Shown: positions 48,933-59,109, counted from the first letter of the stretch. The stretch: DNA of 64,000 nt from Oscillospiraceae bacterium Zagget12 (GCA_001941225.1 MSHM01000005.1:1-64000); one strand, 5' to 3'. The notes: generated from the letters alone by a model not told the origin. Numbers and translations: made by a program.

Positions 48933-50951
48933 TCACTGATTTTCGTAATAGAAATCAAAGGTCCAATAAATCCTGCCGTCCTCGTCCTCGTCGGACGCGC
49001 CTATGCCTATGTGGGTGAAGGTGGTTGACATCATAGTGGTGTACACGGTTCTGTAGCCGGCATTTTTTGTAATATCTTCCATAAGCGCCTCCGCGTCGCC
49101 TATGTACGATACAACCGCCTCGGAATATGTTGCTGACGGGATTACTCCGCTTTGCGTTGCTGCACTGAAACGGTCGTTAATTTCTATTATTTTGCCGTTC
49201 TCGTCCTCATCATCAAAGGTTGTTGTTCCCACTTTGAGCATATACTGCGAGTGTGAGAGAGCGAACTTCGCCACGTCATCATCATAGATTAACGCGTCTA
49301 ATTCCTGATCGGCGCGTGCGGCGTTTATCGCCTCAAACATTGTCTGCTCCGGTGAAGAGGTTTCCGTAGGCTCCGCCGTTTCCGCAGGCACTGTTGTTTC
49401 CGCAGGCTCCGTTGTTTCTGTAGGCTCCGTTGTTTCTTCGGGTGCGGCTGTTTCTTCGGGTATTGGTGTTTCGGTGGGCAGCGCGGCATATTCGTCCGAA
49501 ACCCAAGCGCTTATGCATGCCATCATACCGTGCCATAGGAATAATTTATCCGGAATCATTTCATTACCCATATTATAGGTGTACACGCCGTTATCGCTCT
49601 CAAGCTCGCTCAGATTTATTATCTTGAGCGAAACAAGCCTGCGCGACTCGTCATAGTCCGCCGCGAAGATAACCGCGTCGGTGTCGTTTGTTTCAACAGT
49701 GATTTCGGCGGTTTCCGCGTTGTATGAAAGATTGCTGTAGTTATTCGGGTCAAATGTAAATTCGGGTGTCGGCGTCGGCTCCTCTGTCGGCTCCGTTGTG
49801 GAATTTATTCCGGCAAGCTCCTCAACGCGCTCGATAACCTTTTCCGCGTCGATAAGTCCGTAGCCGTAGTTGGTATCATAACCCTCATCGCCCAAATCCT
49901 CGGAGGTTTCCTTTAAAATTTCCATAAACTGCGCGGTTGTAAGCTCAGGATATATGCTTTTGGCAACGGCAGCGACAGCCGAAACGTGCGGAGCTGCCTG
50001 GGACGTACCGGAGCAGCCCTCAATCGCGTAGCCGCCGTCGGCAGATTCGACAGGGGAAAGACAGAAGATCGAGTCGTAAGTAGAGTCCGTTTGAAGATGC
50101 TTTCCGCCGGGCGCGACTACAAATACGCTATCGTTCCTCTGCGAGAAATAGCAAAGCTCCTTATCCCTCGAAACCGCTCCGACACCGATTACGTTGTCAA
50201 ACGCAGCGGGATAGGTTAAATCCGCATAATGCACTTCATCGGCTCCACTGTTTCCTACGGACGCGATGATTATTACACCCTTTTCCGTAAGTGTGTCAAT
50301 AGGCTCCTTCAGCAGCGCAATTTGATCCTCGTCAAGGTCTGTTGCACCCAAGCTCATATTTATAACGTCCAGACCGTCATACTCGCAAGCCATGTGGAGC
50401 GCGGCTATTATGTGCTCGAGGTCGGACGAGGTGTGGTCGTCGAACACTTTTATAATAATAAGCTCCGCCTCGTCGGCAATTCCGGCAAGGTATTCTCCGT
50501 TATTTGTCTGCGCGGCGATAATTCCCGCTACGGTAGTGCCGTGTCCGCTTGTGTCGGTAACGTCGGTAACATCGGTTACGTCCGATGTGTCCTCTTCCGT
50601 TTCACTGCCGCTGCCGGAGGTATCATCTTCCGTTTCACTGCCGGAGCCGGACGTATCATCTTCCGTTTCACTGCCGGTGCCGGACGCGTCCTCGTCCGAT
50701 TCGGCGGTAACATCTGATGTGTCCTCATCTGTTCCATCGGCGTTGTCTGATGTGTCCTCGCTCGATTGGGCGGCATACATATTATATGTATAGATTACCT
50801 TATCCGAGTTAATGTCCGGGTGCTCCGTAAAAAGTCCGGTGTCGATAATGCAGACCGTCGCTCCGTCGCCGCGGTATTCCTTTTCCCAAAGGTAAGGAAT
50901 GTTTATCAGCGGCAGCGACCATTGATAGCCGTAATACGGGTCGTTGGGCAC
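48933..50951 (-). CDS. S8 subtilisin-like protease with C-terminal CAP/SCP domain, N-terminus damaged
   Basis: Asp CIIDTGLF, His SGHGTTVAGIIAA, Ser GCSGTSQAAPHVSAVAA; CAP-like MFEAINAARADQELDALIYDDDVAKFALSHSQYM; no signal peptide in frame. Confidence 0.88.
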   Translation of the reverse strand: MPNDPYYGYQWSLPLINIPYLWEKEYRGDGATVCIIDTGLFTEHPDINSDKVIYTYNMYAAQSSEDTSDNADGTDEDTSDVTAESDEDASGTGSETEDDTSGSGSETEDDTSGSGSETEEDTSDVTDVTDVTDTSGHGTTVAGIIAAQTNNGEYLAGIADEAELIIIKVFDDHTSSDLEHIIAALHMACEYDGLDVINMSLGATDLDEDQIALLKEPIDTLTEKGVIIIASVGNSGADEVHYADLTYPAAFDNVIGVGAVSRDKELCYFSQRNDSVFVVAPGGKHLQTDSTYDSIFCLSPVESADGGYAIEGCSGTSQAAPHVSAVAAVAKSIYPELTTAQFMEILKETSEDLGDEGYDTNYGYGLIDAEKVIERVEELAGINSTTEPTEEPTPTPEFTFDPNNYSNLSYNAETAEITVETNDTDAVIFAADYDESRRLVSLKIINLSELESDNGVYTYNMGNEMIPDKLFLWHGMMACISAWVSDEYAALPTETPIPEETAAPEETTEPTETTEPAETTVPAETAEPTETSSPEQTMFEAINAARADQELDALIYDDDVAKFALSHSQYMLKVGTTTFDDEDENGKIIEINDRFSAATQSGVIPSATYSEAVVSYIGDAEALMEDITKNAGYRTVYTTMMSTTFTHIGIGASDEDEDGRIYWTFDFYYENQ

Positions 50952-51186
50952 GTATTGCGTTTCGGATTCGGAGGTATGCAGGTATACCGGCGCGTTTTCG
51001 GCGATAATCGCAATATCGTCCTTGTTTACTCAGTGCCGTTAATTTTATTTTTTTCATTTTATCAACTTCCATTCTGAATTTATTTTTACGAGAAATAAAG
51101 GTCCTTATTATAATTTTATCATATAAATGTATATTTGTCAAATAGAAAAACAGATAAAAAAAGAGCCTTTCGGCAATTTTTTTATA

Positions 51187-52410
51187 TTATATATTCACAG
51201 TGCCGCCGCTTTTGGCGAGGAGTAATGTTTTCTCGTGAAAATTCTCTCGGTAACGGTTATACACCTCAACGCACCAACGCTTGTTTTCCTTAATTTTTTT
51301 TATCTGCAAGGCAATATTTTCCTCCGCGGCTGTTCCTTTGTAGAACAGGCGTATATCCTCCAAAAGTCCCAAAGCCGCGTCCTTTGCGTTGTAGCCGTTT
51401 ATTGTTTCAGGCTCGTACAGCGCCGCCTCACGGTGATTTTTTATCGCGAGCGTCTGCAAATCGGGAGTAAATTCAAACTCGGGCAGACTGAGCAGATAAA
51501 TTATAAAATAATGCGCGAACTCCAAATCCTCGCGCATAATTCCCACGGGAGAGAGCGGATTTAAATCAAACATACGCAGCTCTATGTGGTCTATGCCGCC
51601 GGACAAAAGAGAATCGAGAGTGTTCGCACCGCGCGGCTTAATGCGTACCGGCAGATACAGCTCCGCCGCGGAAAAAAGCGCGCCGTCCTTTATATATTGC
51701 TTTATGCTTTCAATATACGTATGCATATCGGTATAATCAAGCACCGGCAAAAATTTGTTCCAATACCCTTTTTCGCCGTTTCTGCGCGAGGCAAAGCCGT
51801 CAAAGCCGTCGCCGGTGAGGTAATCGCCGTCGAGCGACAGGTCGTATACGGGACTTGCCGCGCTAAGCATCACAATAAGCCAGCTGTATCGGCATAGGTA
51901 TTTGTGCAGCCTGAAGTATAACGATGTTTTAAAATCGATAAAGGCGGTTTTGCCGTCGTATACGGAATTCAGAAATTCATCGGTAAAGGAAAAATTAAAA
52001 TGTATTCCCGAATAGAGCATAAGCCGCTTTCCGTATCTGCGCTCAAGGTTTAAGCGGTAGTCGCGCTTAAATGATTTTTCACCGAAAAACCGCGCAACGG
52101 TAATATCCGATTCGGTTTCTATATGCGGCGGATTGCTGTTAAGCCAGAGGTACTCGCCGTTTTTTTCGAGGGTTTTCTTTACGGATTTGTCAATATCCGA
52201 TAATATTTGAAACATACCGTCAATACTGCCGCTGACGGGCGTAATCAGCTCAAGCTGATTTTCGCAAAAATCCCTGTCGAGATTTTTGCTGCTCGGAAAA
52301 GGGTGCGGCGTTTTAGCTAAGCGTCCGTCGCTTGTGACGCGGAGCGTTTCGCGTTCAAGACCGAAATGTCCGTCCCAAATATATTTATTGTCCAAAATCA
52401 ATGCTTTCAC
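51187..52410 (-). CDS. glutamate-cysteine ligase-like (GshA/GshF N-terminal type)
   Basis: FGLERETLRVTSDGRLAKTPHPF, DFCENQLELITP, GIHFNFSF. Confidence 0.88.
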   Translation of the reverse strand: MKALILDNKYIWDGHFGLERETLRVTSDGRLAKTPHPFPSSKNLDRDFCENQLELITPVSGSIDGMFQILSDIDKSVKKTLEKNGEYLWLNSNPPHIETESDITVARFFGEKSFKRDYRLNLERRYGKRLMLYSGIHFNFSFTDEFLNSVYDGKTAFIDFKTSLYFRLHKYLCRYSWLIVMLSAASPVYDLSLDGDYLTGDGFDGFASRRNGEKGYWNKFLPVLDYTDMHTYIESIKQYIKDGALFSAAELYLPVRIKPRGANTLDSLLSGGIDHIELRMFDLNPLSPVGIMREDLEFAHYFIIYLLSLPEFEFTPDLQTLAIKNHREAALYEPETINGYNAKDAALGLLEDIRLFYKGTAAEENIALQIKKIKENKRWCVEVYNRYRENFHEKTLLLAKSGGTVNI

Positions 52411-52652
52411 CCGGTTTCATAGATTTACGCGTTTATGCGGGAAATTCTTATTTCCTATCGACATAGTGGTATTTACATTATAATATAGTATTTTCCAAAA
52501 GTCAAGATGTTAGCCGATATATTCGCGTTAAAACCAATATCAAGAATTTTTAAATTTAATATAGACTATTTTCAATTTTTATAGTACAATAATAGCAAGT
52601 ATAAGGTTTAAATCAGAAAGGAATAAATTTATCGATAGAGGACGACGGAGTT

Positions 52653-52805
52653 GTGATTGAACTTCATCTTATAGTCGAATACGGCATAAATATAAACACG
52701 GTTTGCAAAAGCATAGTAAACCGCGTAAGATACACAATAGAAAACGCTGTGGGAATAAAGGTAAACAGAGTGAATGTAAGAGTGGAAGGCATAAGAGTTG
52801 ATTGA
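52653..52805 (+). pseudogene. C-terminal fragment of Asp23/Gls24 family (YloU-like) protein
   Basis: VIELHLIVEYGININTVCKSIVNRVRYTIENAVGIKVNRVNVRVEGIRVD; N-terminal half missing; directly upstream of yloV. Confidence 0.65.
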
Positions 52806-52815
52806 AAAATAAGGA

Positions 52816-54507
52816 GTGATTGAAATAGATACGCTTAACGGAAACATATTCGCGCAAATGATTGTAAGCGGAGCCAATAATCTTTATAATCATAAGAAAG
52901 AGGTTGACGAGCTTAACGTGTTCCCTGTGCCGGACGGCGATACGGGCACAAATATGTCGCTTACAGCTATTGCCGTGGCGGCGGAAATTGCGAATAAGGA
53001 AAATATATCCGTAACAAAGGCGGCGGACCTAATGTCGTTCGCGGCGCTTAGGGGCGCGAGAGGAAACTCGGGCGTTATTTTGTCGCAGCTTTTCAGAGGT
53101 ATGGCAAAAAGCCTCAGCGGCAAAAAGGAATGCAGTGCGCGGGATATGGCTCTCGCTTTAAAGCACGGCTCGGACGCCGCGTATAAGGCTGTAATGAAAC
53201 CGACCGAGGGCACAATTCTGACTGTGGCGAGAGAGGCGGCAATCGGCGCGCAGATAGCCGCTAATACCGAAAAGGATATTGCGGCTGTTATGGAAAGCGC
53301 GGCGGAACGCGGAAATAAGGCGCTTTTGAAAACGCCTCAGATGCTGCCTTTTCTCAGGCAAGCCGGCGTGGTTGACGCGGGCGGCAAAGGCTTAATGCTT
53401 GTGCTTGAGGGTGCGCTGTATTATCTCAAAAACGGTGTTGTAACCGAAAAAGCGGACGGAGAAATACCGCCGCCGGCAATCGAAAAAACTCGTAAAACGG
53501 TAAAACAGGAAAATATAAAATTCAAATACTGCACCGAGTTTATAGTAGAGAAAAAATCAAAGGGACTGAGCGTTGACGCGTTCAGAGAGGCTATAGCCCC
53601 GAAGGGCGACTGTATGCTGGTGATAGACGACGAGGAAATCGTAAAGGTGCATATCCACACAAATCACCCGGGCTTTGTTCTTGAAGAGGCGATAAAGCTG
53701 GGCGAGATGATAAATCTGAAAATCGACAATATGAAACATCAGCATAAGTCAATCATAGACAACGCCAAAAAGGCGGCGCCCGTAAAGGAAAAAAGTGAAA
53801 AGAGCAAAAAAGCGCCCGCGCGCACAGAACCCGAGGTAATCAAGGATTTCGGCTTTGCGGCGGTGTGTATGGGCAAGGGAATGGCAAATATATTAAAGGA
53901 TTTGGGCGTCGATAAGATTATAGAGGGCGGTCAGACAATGAATCCGAGCGCGGAGGATATTTTAAAAGCCGTAAAGCGTGTCAGGGCGAAAACGGTATAT
54001 TTGTTCCCGAACAACAAGAATATCATAATGGCGGCAAACCAAGCCGCATCTCTTGCGGACGATAAAAGGGTTATAGTGATTGAAACCCAAAGCGTGCCGC
54101 AGTGCGTAAGCGCTATGATGAGCTTTAACAATAAAAAGGACAGCGCCGCTAACACAAAGGCTATGCAAAGAGCCGCGCAAAACGTCAAATCCGGTCAGCT
54201 TACCTATGCCGTCCGCGACACCGAGTCCGACGGCTTGAAAATAAAAAAGGGCGATATTATCGGAATGACGGAGGGTAAAATAACCTCCGTAGGCACCGAT
54301 ACGGACGATGTTTTAAACAGCGTTGTTTCGCAAATGACGGACGAGGATACGGAGTTTATAACGGTGTACTGGGGCAAGGATATAAAAAAGCAGCAGGCAA
54401 ACCGTATGCTTAAGGCATTGGAGAAAAAATACGAAAAGGACGAGATAGAGGTATCCTTCAAAAAAGGCGGACAGCCGCTTTACTATTATATCATAGCAGT
54501 GGAATAA
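52816..54507 (+). CDS. DAK2-domain fatty acid kinase-like protein YloV/FakA
   Basis: DTLNGNIFAQMIVSGANNLYNHKKEVDELNVFPVPDGDTGTNMSLT; probable real start ATA 52825. Confidence 0.93.
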   Translation: MIEIDTLNGNIFAQMIVSGANNLYNHKKEVDELNVFPVPDGDTGTNMSLTAIAVAAEIANKENISVTKAADLMSFAALRGARGNSGVILSQLFRGMAKSLSGKKECSARDMALALKHGSDAAYKAVMKPTEGTILTVAREAAIGAQIAANTEKDIAAVMESAAERGNKALLKTPQMLPFLRQAGVVDAGGKGLMLVLEGALYYLKNGVVTEKADGEIPPPAIEKTRKTVKQENIKFKYCTEFIVEKKSKGLSVDAFREAIAPKGDCMLVIDDEEIVKVHIHTNHPGFVLEEAIKLGEMINLKIDNMKHQHKSIIDNAKKAAPVKEKSEKSKKAPARTEPEVIKDFGFAAVCMGKGMANILKDLGVDKIIEGGQTMNPSAEDILKAVKRVRAKTVYLFPNNKNIIMAANQAASLADDKRVIVIETQSVPQCVSAMMSFNNKKDSAANTKAMQRAAQNVKSGQLTYAVRDTESDGLKIKKGDIIGMTEGKITSVGTDTDDVLNSVVSQMTDEDTEFITVYWGKDIKKQQANRMLKALEKKYEKDEIEVSFKKGGQPLYYYIIAVE

Positions 54508-54519
54508 ACGGAGGAAGGA

Positions 54520-56553
54520 ATGTCTGAGGATATTCGATATTTAAAGGGCGTCGGCGAAAAAAGAGCCGCGCTGTTCAATAAAAAGGGAATAAAGACAGTC
54601 GAGGATTTGCTGTATTATTTTCCGCGCTCATATGAGGACAGGTCGGAAACAAAGGAAATCGCGGACTGCAATGAGGGCGAAACGGTGTGTATCAATATCA
54701 CCGTTTTTTCGCCTGTAAAGGACACGCGCGTAAGGCGCAATATGCTCATATCCACAATGATTGTGTGCGACCAAAGCGGCGCACTGAATGTGGTTTGGTA
54801 CAATAATAAATACGTCAAAGGGCAGTTTATGACCGGCGACGAGTATATTATGTACGGCAAAATCACGAAAAACCGCGGCAAAAAGGAAATGATAAATCCC
54901 GTGTTTGAGAAAAAGGGCAGCGAACGCTTTACGGGAAAGATAGTGCCGCTGTATCCGCTCACGGACGGACTTACGCAGAAAATTTTGCAATCCTCTATGG
55001 AAACGGCAATCAAGGCGGCGGGACGGCTTGAGGAGTACATTCCCGCCGATATACGCGAGAAATATCACATAGCCGAGCTTAATTACGCGATGAAAAATAT
55101 CCATTTTCCCGATGATTTTGAAAGCTATAATATAGCGCGCGAAAGATTTGTATTTGAGGAGCTGCTTATATTGCAGCTTGCGCTGCTCTCCAGAAAGGAC
55201 GATAATACCGCGTGCGACGCCGTTGTGTTTGACGATATATTCTGCGCGCGCGATTTTGTAAAGACGCTGCCGTTTCCGCTCACGGGCGCACAGAAACGCG
55301 CGCTTAATGAAATTTTAAGCGACTGTAAAAGCGGGGAAATGATGAACCGCCTTGTGCAGGGCGATGTGGGCAGCGGAAAGACGGCTGTCGCCGCGGCGGC
55401 GATATACACGGCGGTGAAAAACGGACATCAGGCGGCTATGATGGCTCCGACGGAAATACTTGCCGCGCAGCACGCCCAAACGCTTGATGAGTTTTTTAAG
55501 GACACGGGCATAAACGTGGTGACGCTGACCGGCAGTATGAAGGCAAAGGAAAAGCGTCTTGCTTACGATATGATTTCTACCGGCGCGGCGGACGTGGTTG
55601 TGGGAACTCACGCTATAATTCAGGACGCGGTTGAGTTTTACGACCTCGCGCTTGTAGTGGCGGACGAGCAGCACCGTTTCGGAGTTGAGCAGAGGGCAAA
55701 GCTTGCGGCAAAGGGTAATAATCCTCATATGCTGATTATGTCCGCCACGCCCATACCCAGAACGCTGGCACTCATTCTTTACGGCGACCTTGACATATCG
55801 GTTATAGACGAGCTGCCGCCGGGCAGGAAGTCCGTGAAAACCTACGCCGTCGGCGAGAATATGCGAAAGCGCATTTTCGCGTTTCTTGAAAAGAACGTAA
55901 AAATGGGAATGCAGGCATACGTTGTATGCCCGCTTGTCGAGGAAACGGAGAAGAGCGATTTGCAGAATGCCGAAATGCTTGCGGAAAAGCTGCGGACTGT
56001 TTTTCCGAATTTCAATATAGGACTTATTCACGGCAAAATGAGAGCAAAGCTCAAGGACGCGGTTATGAGCGAGTTTGTGAGCGGCGCGATAAATATACTC
56101 GTTTCAACTACGGTAATAGAGGTTGGCGTGAACGTGCCGAACGCTAATATTATGGTGATTGAAAACGCCGAGCGTTTCGGACTTTCTCAGCTCCATCAGC
56201 TGCGCGGACGCGTCGGACGCGGCAGCGAGCAGGCATATTGCATACTGTTCGCTCACGGGAACAACGAGGTTACAAGAAAACGAATGGAAACTATGTGTAT
56301 TTCAAACGACGGCTTTTATATAAGCGAACAGGATTTGAAACTCCGCGGTCCGGGCGACTTTTTCGGAACGCGCCAGCACGGCTTGCCGGAAATAAAAATA
56401 GCCAATCTTTTTGAGGACGGAGATATACTTGCCGTTTCGCAGGCGGCAGCAAAGAGCATTATGGAGGAGGACCCTCGTTTGGAATCCGAAAAGTACAGAG
56501 GACTTAAGAAACGTGCCGAAAGGATAATCAGCGACGGACGAATAATGAATTAG
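54520..56553 (+). CDS. recG: ATP-dependent DNA helicase RecG
   Basis: GDVGSGKTAVA, DEQHRFGVEQR, SATPIPRTLAL, QLRGRVGRG. Confidence 0.97.
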   Translation: MSEDIRYLKGVGEKRAALFNKKGIKTVEDLLYYFPRSYEDRSETKEIADCNEGETVCINITVFSPVKDTRVRRNMLISTMIVCDQSGALNVVWYNNKYVKGQFMTGDEYIMYGKITKNRGKKEMINPVFEKKGSERFTGKIVPLYPLTDGLTQKILQSSMETAIKAAGRLEEYIPADIREKYHIAELNYAMKNIHFPDDFESYNIARERFVFEELLILQLALLSRKDDNTACDAVVFDDIFCARDFVKTLPFPLTGAQKRALNEILSDCKSGEMMNRLVQGDVGSGKTAVAAAAIYTAVKNGHQAAMMAPTEILAAQHAQTLDEFFKDTGINVVTLTGSMKAKEKRLAYDMISTGAADVVVGTHAIIQDAVEFYDLALVVADEQHRFGVEQRAKLAAKGNNPHMLIMSATPIPRTLALILYGDLDISVIDELPPGRKSVKTYAVGENMRKRIFAFLEKNVKMGMQAYVVCPLVEETEKSDLQNAEMLAEKLRTVFPNFNIGLIHGKMRAKLKDAVMSEFVSGAINILVSTTVIEVGVNVPNANIMVIENAERFGLSQLHQLRGRVGRGSEQAYCILFAHGNNEVTRKRMETMCISNDGFYISEQDLKLRGPGDFFGTRQHGLPEIKIANLFEDGDILAVSQAAAKSIMEEDPRLESEKYRGLKKRAERIISDGRIMN

Positions 56554-56640
56554 TAAAAATTGTATGTTTATATTTTTGTATTTTACATAAATTATATGCG
56601 GGCGAACACTCATAAACTTTATGTAAAGGAGAAAAATATT

Positions 56641-56814
56641 ATATCAAAAAGCAAAAAATCCGCATTGGAGCAGTTTAAAACAGAGGCGGCAAAGGAAGTC
56701 GGCGTAAATCTTGAGCAGGGCTATAACGGCTCTCTCACGGCAAAACAGGCAGGCTCAATCGGCGGTCAAATGGTAAAGAAAATGATAGAAAGCTACGAAA
56801 ATCAAAATAAGTAA
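56641..56814 (+). CDS. alpha/beta-type small acid-soluble spore protein (apparent ATA/ATT start)
   Basis: SALEQFKTEAAKEVGVNLEQGYNGSLTAKQAGSIGGQMVKKMIE. Confidence 0.85.
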   Translation: MSKSKKSALEQFKTEAAKEVGVNLEQGYNGSLTAKQAGSIGGQMVKKMIESYENQNK

Positions 56815-56851
56815 CAATTAAACCAGTCGGCTACGCTGCCGACGCTCGGAA

Positions 56852-56876
56852 AACGGCATAGATGTGCCGTTTTTTG
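56852..56876 (+). terminator. intrinsic terminator
   Basis: ACGGCAtagatgTGCCGTTTTTT. Confidence 0.7.
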
Positions 56877-57000
56877 ATTTTCTGCAAATTTTTGGTATTT
56901 ACAACAATCATAAAGATGTGTTATAATAAATTAACTTAATCGAAATGTTGCGCCTTGATTTGGGCAAGCACCGTCATCTTGACGGGACGGAGGTAGAGCA

Positions 57001-57969
57001 ATGAAAAAATATGATGTAACCGCATTGGGCGAGCTGCTTATAGATTTTACCGAAAACGGGATAAGCGCGCAGGGAAATCCGCTTTTTGAGGCTAATCCCG
57101 GCGGCGCGCCCTGCAATGTTCTCGCGATGCTTGCGGGACTTAATAAGCGCACCGCGTTTATAGGAAAAATAGGCAAGGATATGTTCGGCGATATGCTGCG
57201 CTCCGCGCTCGACGGCATAGGAATAGATACCGAAAATCTTATTTCCGACGGCGGCTATAATACAACCCTCGCATTTGTGCATACGCTTGCTGACGGCGAC
57301 AGAGAATTTTCTTTTTACAGAGATTTCGGCGCGGATATGATGCTGTCCGCCGAGGAGGTAAACGCGGATATTATAAAAAACAGCCGTATTTTTCATTTCG
57401 GAACTCTTTCCTCAACGCACCCTGTCTGCCGTGAGGCGACAAGGTATGCCGTTAATACAGCCGCCGAAAACGGAGTGATGATTTCGTTTGACCCGAATTT
57501 AAGAGAAAACTTGTGGAAATCGCTTGACAATGCGAGAGCGGAAATTATATACGGCTTGTCCAAGTGCAATATTCTTAAAATTTCCGATAATGAGCTTGAA
57601 TTTCTGTGCGGGAAAACCGCCGATTACGATATTGCGATGAATGACCTGATGAAGACGTACAAAAATATCAAAATAGCGTTTTTGACCTGCGGCGCGGACG
57701 GCTCGAGAGCGTATTATAAGGGAATAACAGAAAAAGCGGACGCCGTTTCGAGCGTTAAGGTGATTGACACCACCGGCGCGGGCGATACGTTTACCGGCTG
57801 CGCCCTGAGCCGAATTCTCGATTACGGTATTGAAAACTTTAACGAAAAAATCCTGAAAGAAACCTTGATTTTCGCCAATGCCGGCGCGGCGTTTGTGACC
57901 GAGAAGAAGGGCGCGTTAAAGGTAATGCCGACAAAGGACGAAATTTACGCTTTGGCGGCGGAGCTTTAA
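57001..57969 (+). CDS. PfkB family carbohydrate kinase (fructokinase-like)
   Basis: GELLIDFTENG, NPGGAPCNVLAMLAGLNKRTAFIGKIGKDMFG, DTTGAGDTFTGC. Confidence 0.93.
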   Translation: MKKYDVTALGELLIDFTENGISAQGNPLFEANPGGAPCNVLAMLAGLNKRTAFIGKIGKDMFGDMLRSALDGIGIDTENLISDGGYNTTLAFVHTLADGDREFSFYRDFGADMMLSAEEVNADIIKNSRIFHFGTLSSTHPVCREATRYAVNTAAENGVMISFDPNLRENLWKSLDNARAEIIYGLSKCNILKISDNELEFLCGKTADYDIAMNDLMKTYKNIKIAFLTCGADGSRAYYKGITEKADAVSSVKVIDTTGAGDTFTGCALSRILDYGIENFNEKILKETLIFANAGAAFVTEKKGALKVMPTKDEIYALAAEL

Positions 57970-57995
57970 TGCACGGGGACTTCGGGCATAACAAA

Positions 57996-58020
57996 AAGAG
58001 TGTCGGCATTTGACACTCTT
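57996..58020 (-). terminator. intrinsic terminator (birA side)
   Basis: AAGAGTGTC...GACACTCTTTTT on minus strand. Confidence 0.7.
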
Positions 58021-58064
58021 AAGATGATTTTCCGAAAGCGACTCACATCACAGCCGCTTTTTTG

Positions 58065-59021
58065 TCATATATACCCGTAAATTCCTCTGACGGACACCTC
58101 TCCGGAATTAACGGTAATTTTTTCGCCGCCGCGCTCAATCACAAGCGAGCCGGTATTATCAATATCCGCAGCCTTCGCGGTGAATACCTCTCCTTGATAC
58201 GTAACCTTGACTTCGCGGTTAAGCGTGACGCATAGCGATTTGTATTCGGGCAGGATATTTTTAAGACCGTTTTCAAGAAAATCGGTGTAAAGCGATTCAA
58301 ATTCATTAAGTACCGCGGAAACTGTTTCGGCGCGGTTGAGCGTTTCACCTGTTTCAATCAGGAGAGAGGTTGCTTTTTCGGAAAGCTCGTCATCAAAACC
58401 CGCGGTATTTACATTGATACCGATACCGCAGACTACATAATTTACCATATTGATTTCAGCCGACATCTCGGTCAGTATGCCGCAGACCTTTTTTGTGCCG
58501 ATAACAATATCGTTTGGCCATTTAATCACAGCGCCGTTTCCTATCGCGCGGCAAACCGCAAGACCGGCAACCAAAGTAATTTGAGATATGTCGGCGAGTG
58601 AAATACGCGGTTTTAAAAGCAGACTCATCCATATTCCGGTGCCGGACGGCGACGCCCAGCTCCTGCCGAGCCTGCCCTTGCCTCCGGTCTGCACATCGGC
58701 GATAAACAAGCTGCCGTCGGGCGCGGAGCTGCATTCCTTGGCGCGGTTGTTTGTCGAATCGGTCACATCGTAAACATAGACGCTGTGCCCGATAAAGTCG
58801 GTTTTAAGACCGCTTTTAATGCCGTCCTCGGTCAGAATATCGGGCGAGGAAACAAGACGGTAGCCCTTGTTTGTAACAGATTCTATTTCATATCCGTTCT
58901 CTTTCAGCTTTTTGATGTGTTTCCACACCGCCGCGCGCGAAATGCTGAGCGTTTCACTTATCCTTTCACCGGAGATATACCCGTCCGCGCTTTTTAAAAT
59001 ATCTAAAATTTTCTCTTTCAA
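58065..59021 (-). CDS. birA: biotin--[acetyl-CoA-carboxylase] ligase / biotin operon repressor
   Basis: wHTH ISGERISETLSISRAAVWKHIKKL; TGGKGRLGRSWASPSGTGIWMS; KWPNDI; non-ATG start near 59021-59030. Confidence 0.93.
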   Translation of the reverse strand: MKEKILDILKSADGYISGERISETLSISRAAVWKHIKKLKENGYEIESVTNKGYRLVSSPDILTEDGIKSGLKTDFIGHSVYVYDVTDSTNNRAKECSSAPDGSLFIADVQTGGKGRLGRSWASPSGTGIWMSLLLKPRISLADISQITLVAGLAVCRAIGNGAVIKWPNDIVIGTKKVCGILTEMSAEINMVNYVVCGIGINVNTAGFDDELSEKATSLLIETGETLNRAETVSAVLNEFESLYTDFLENGLKNILPEYKSLCVTLNREVKVTYQGEVFTAKAADIDNTGSLVIERGGEKITVNSGEVSVRGIYGYI

Positions 59022-59109
59022 ATTTATCAACCCTTTCGGCTTTTGAAAATCGATTGCCGCAGAACGGCGGCGGTTTCGTAACGTTTTATGTCCCTTATCG
59101 GACAGAAAG

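Noticed and set aside
55315-56031. 238-aa minus-strand ORF
   Set aside because: Antisense to recG; shadow ORF.
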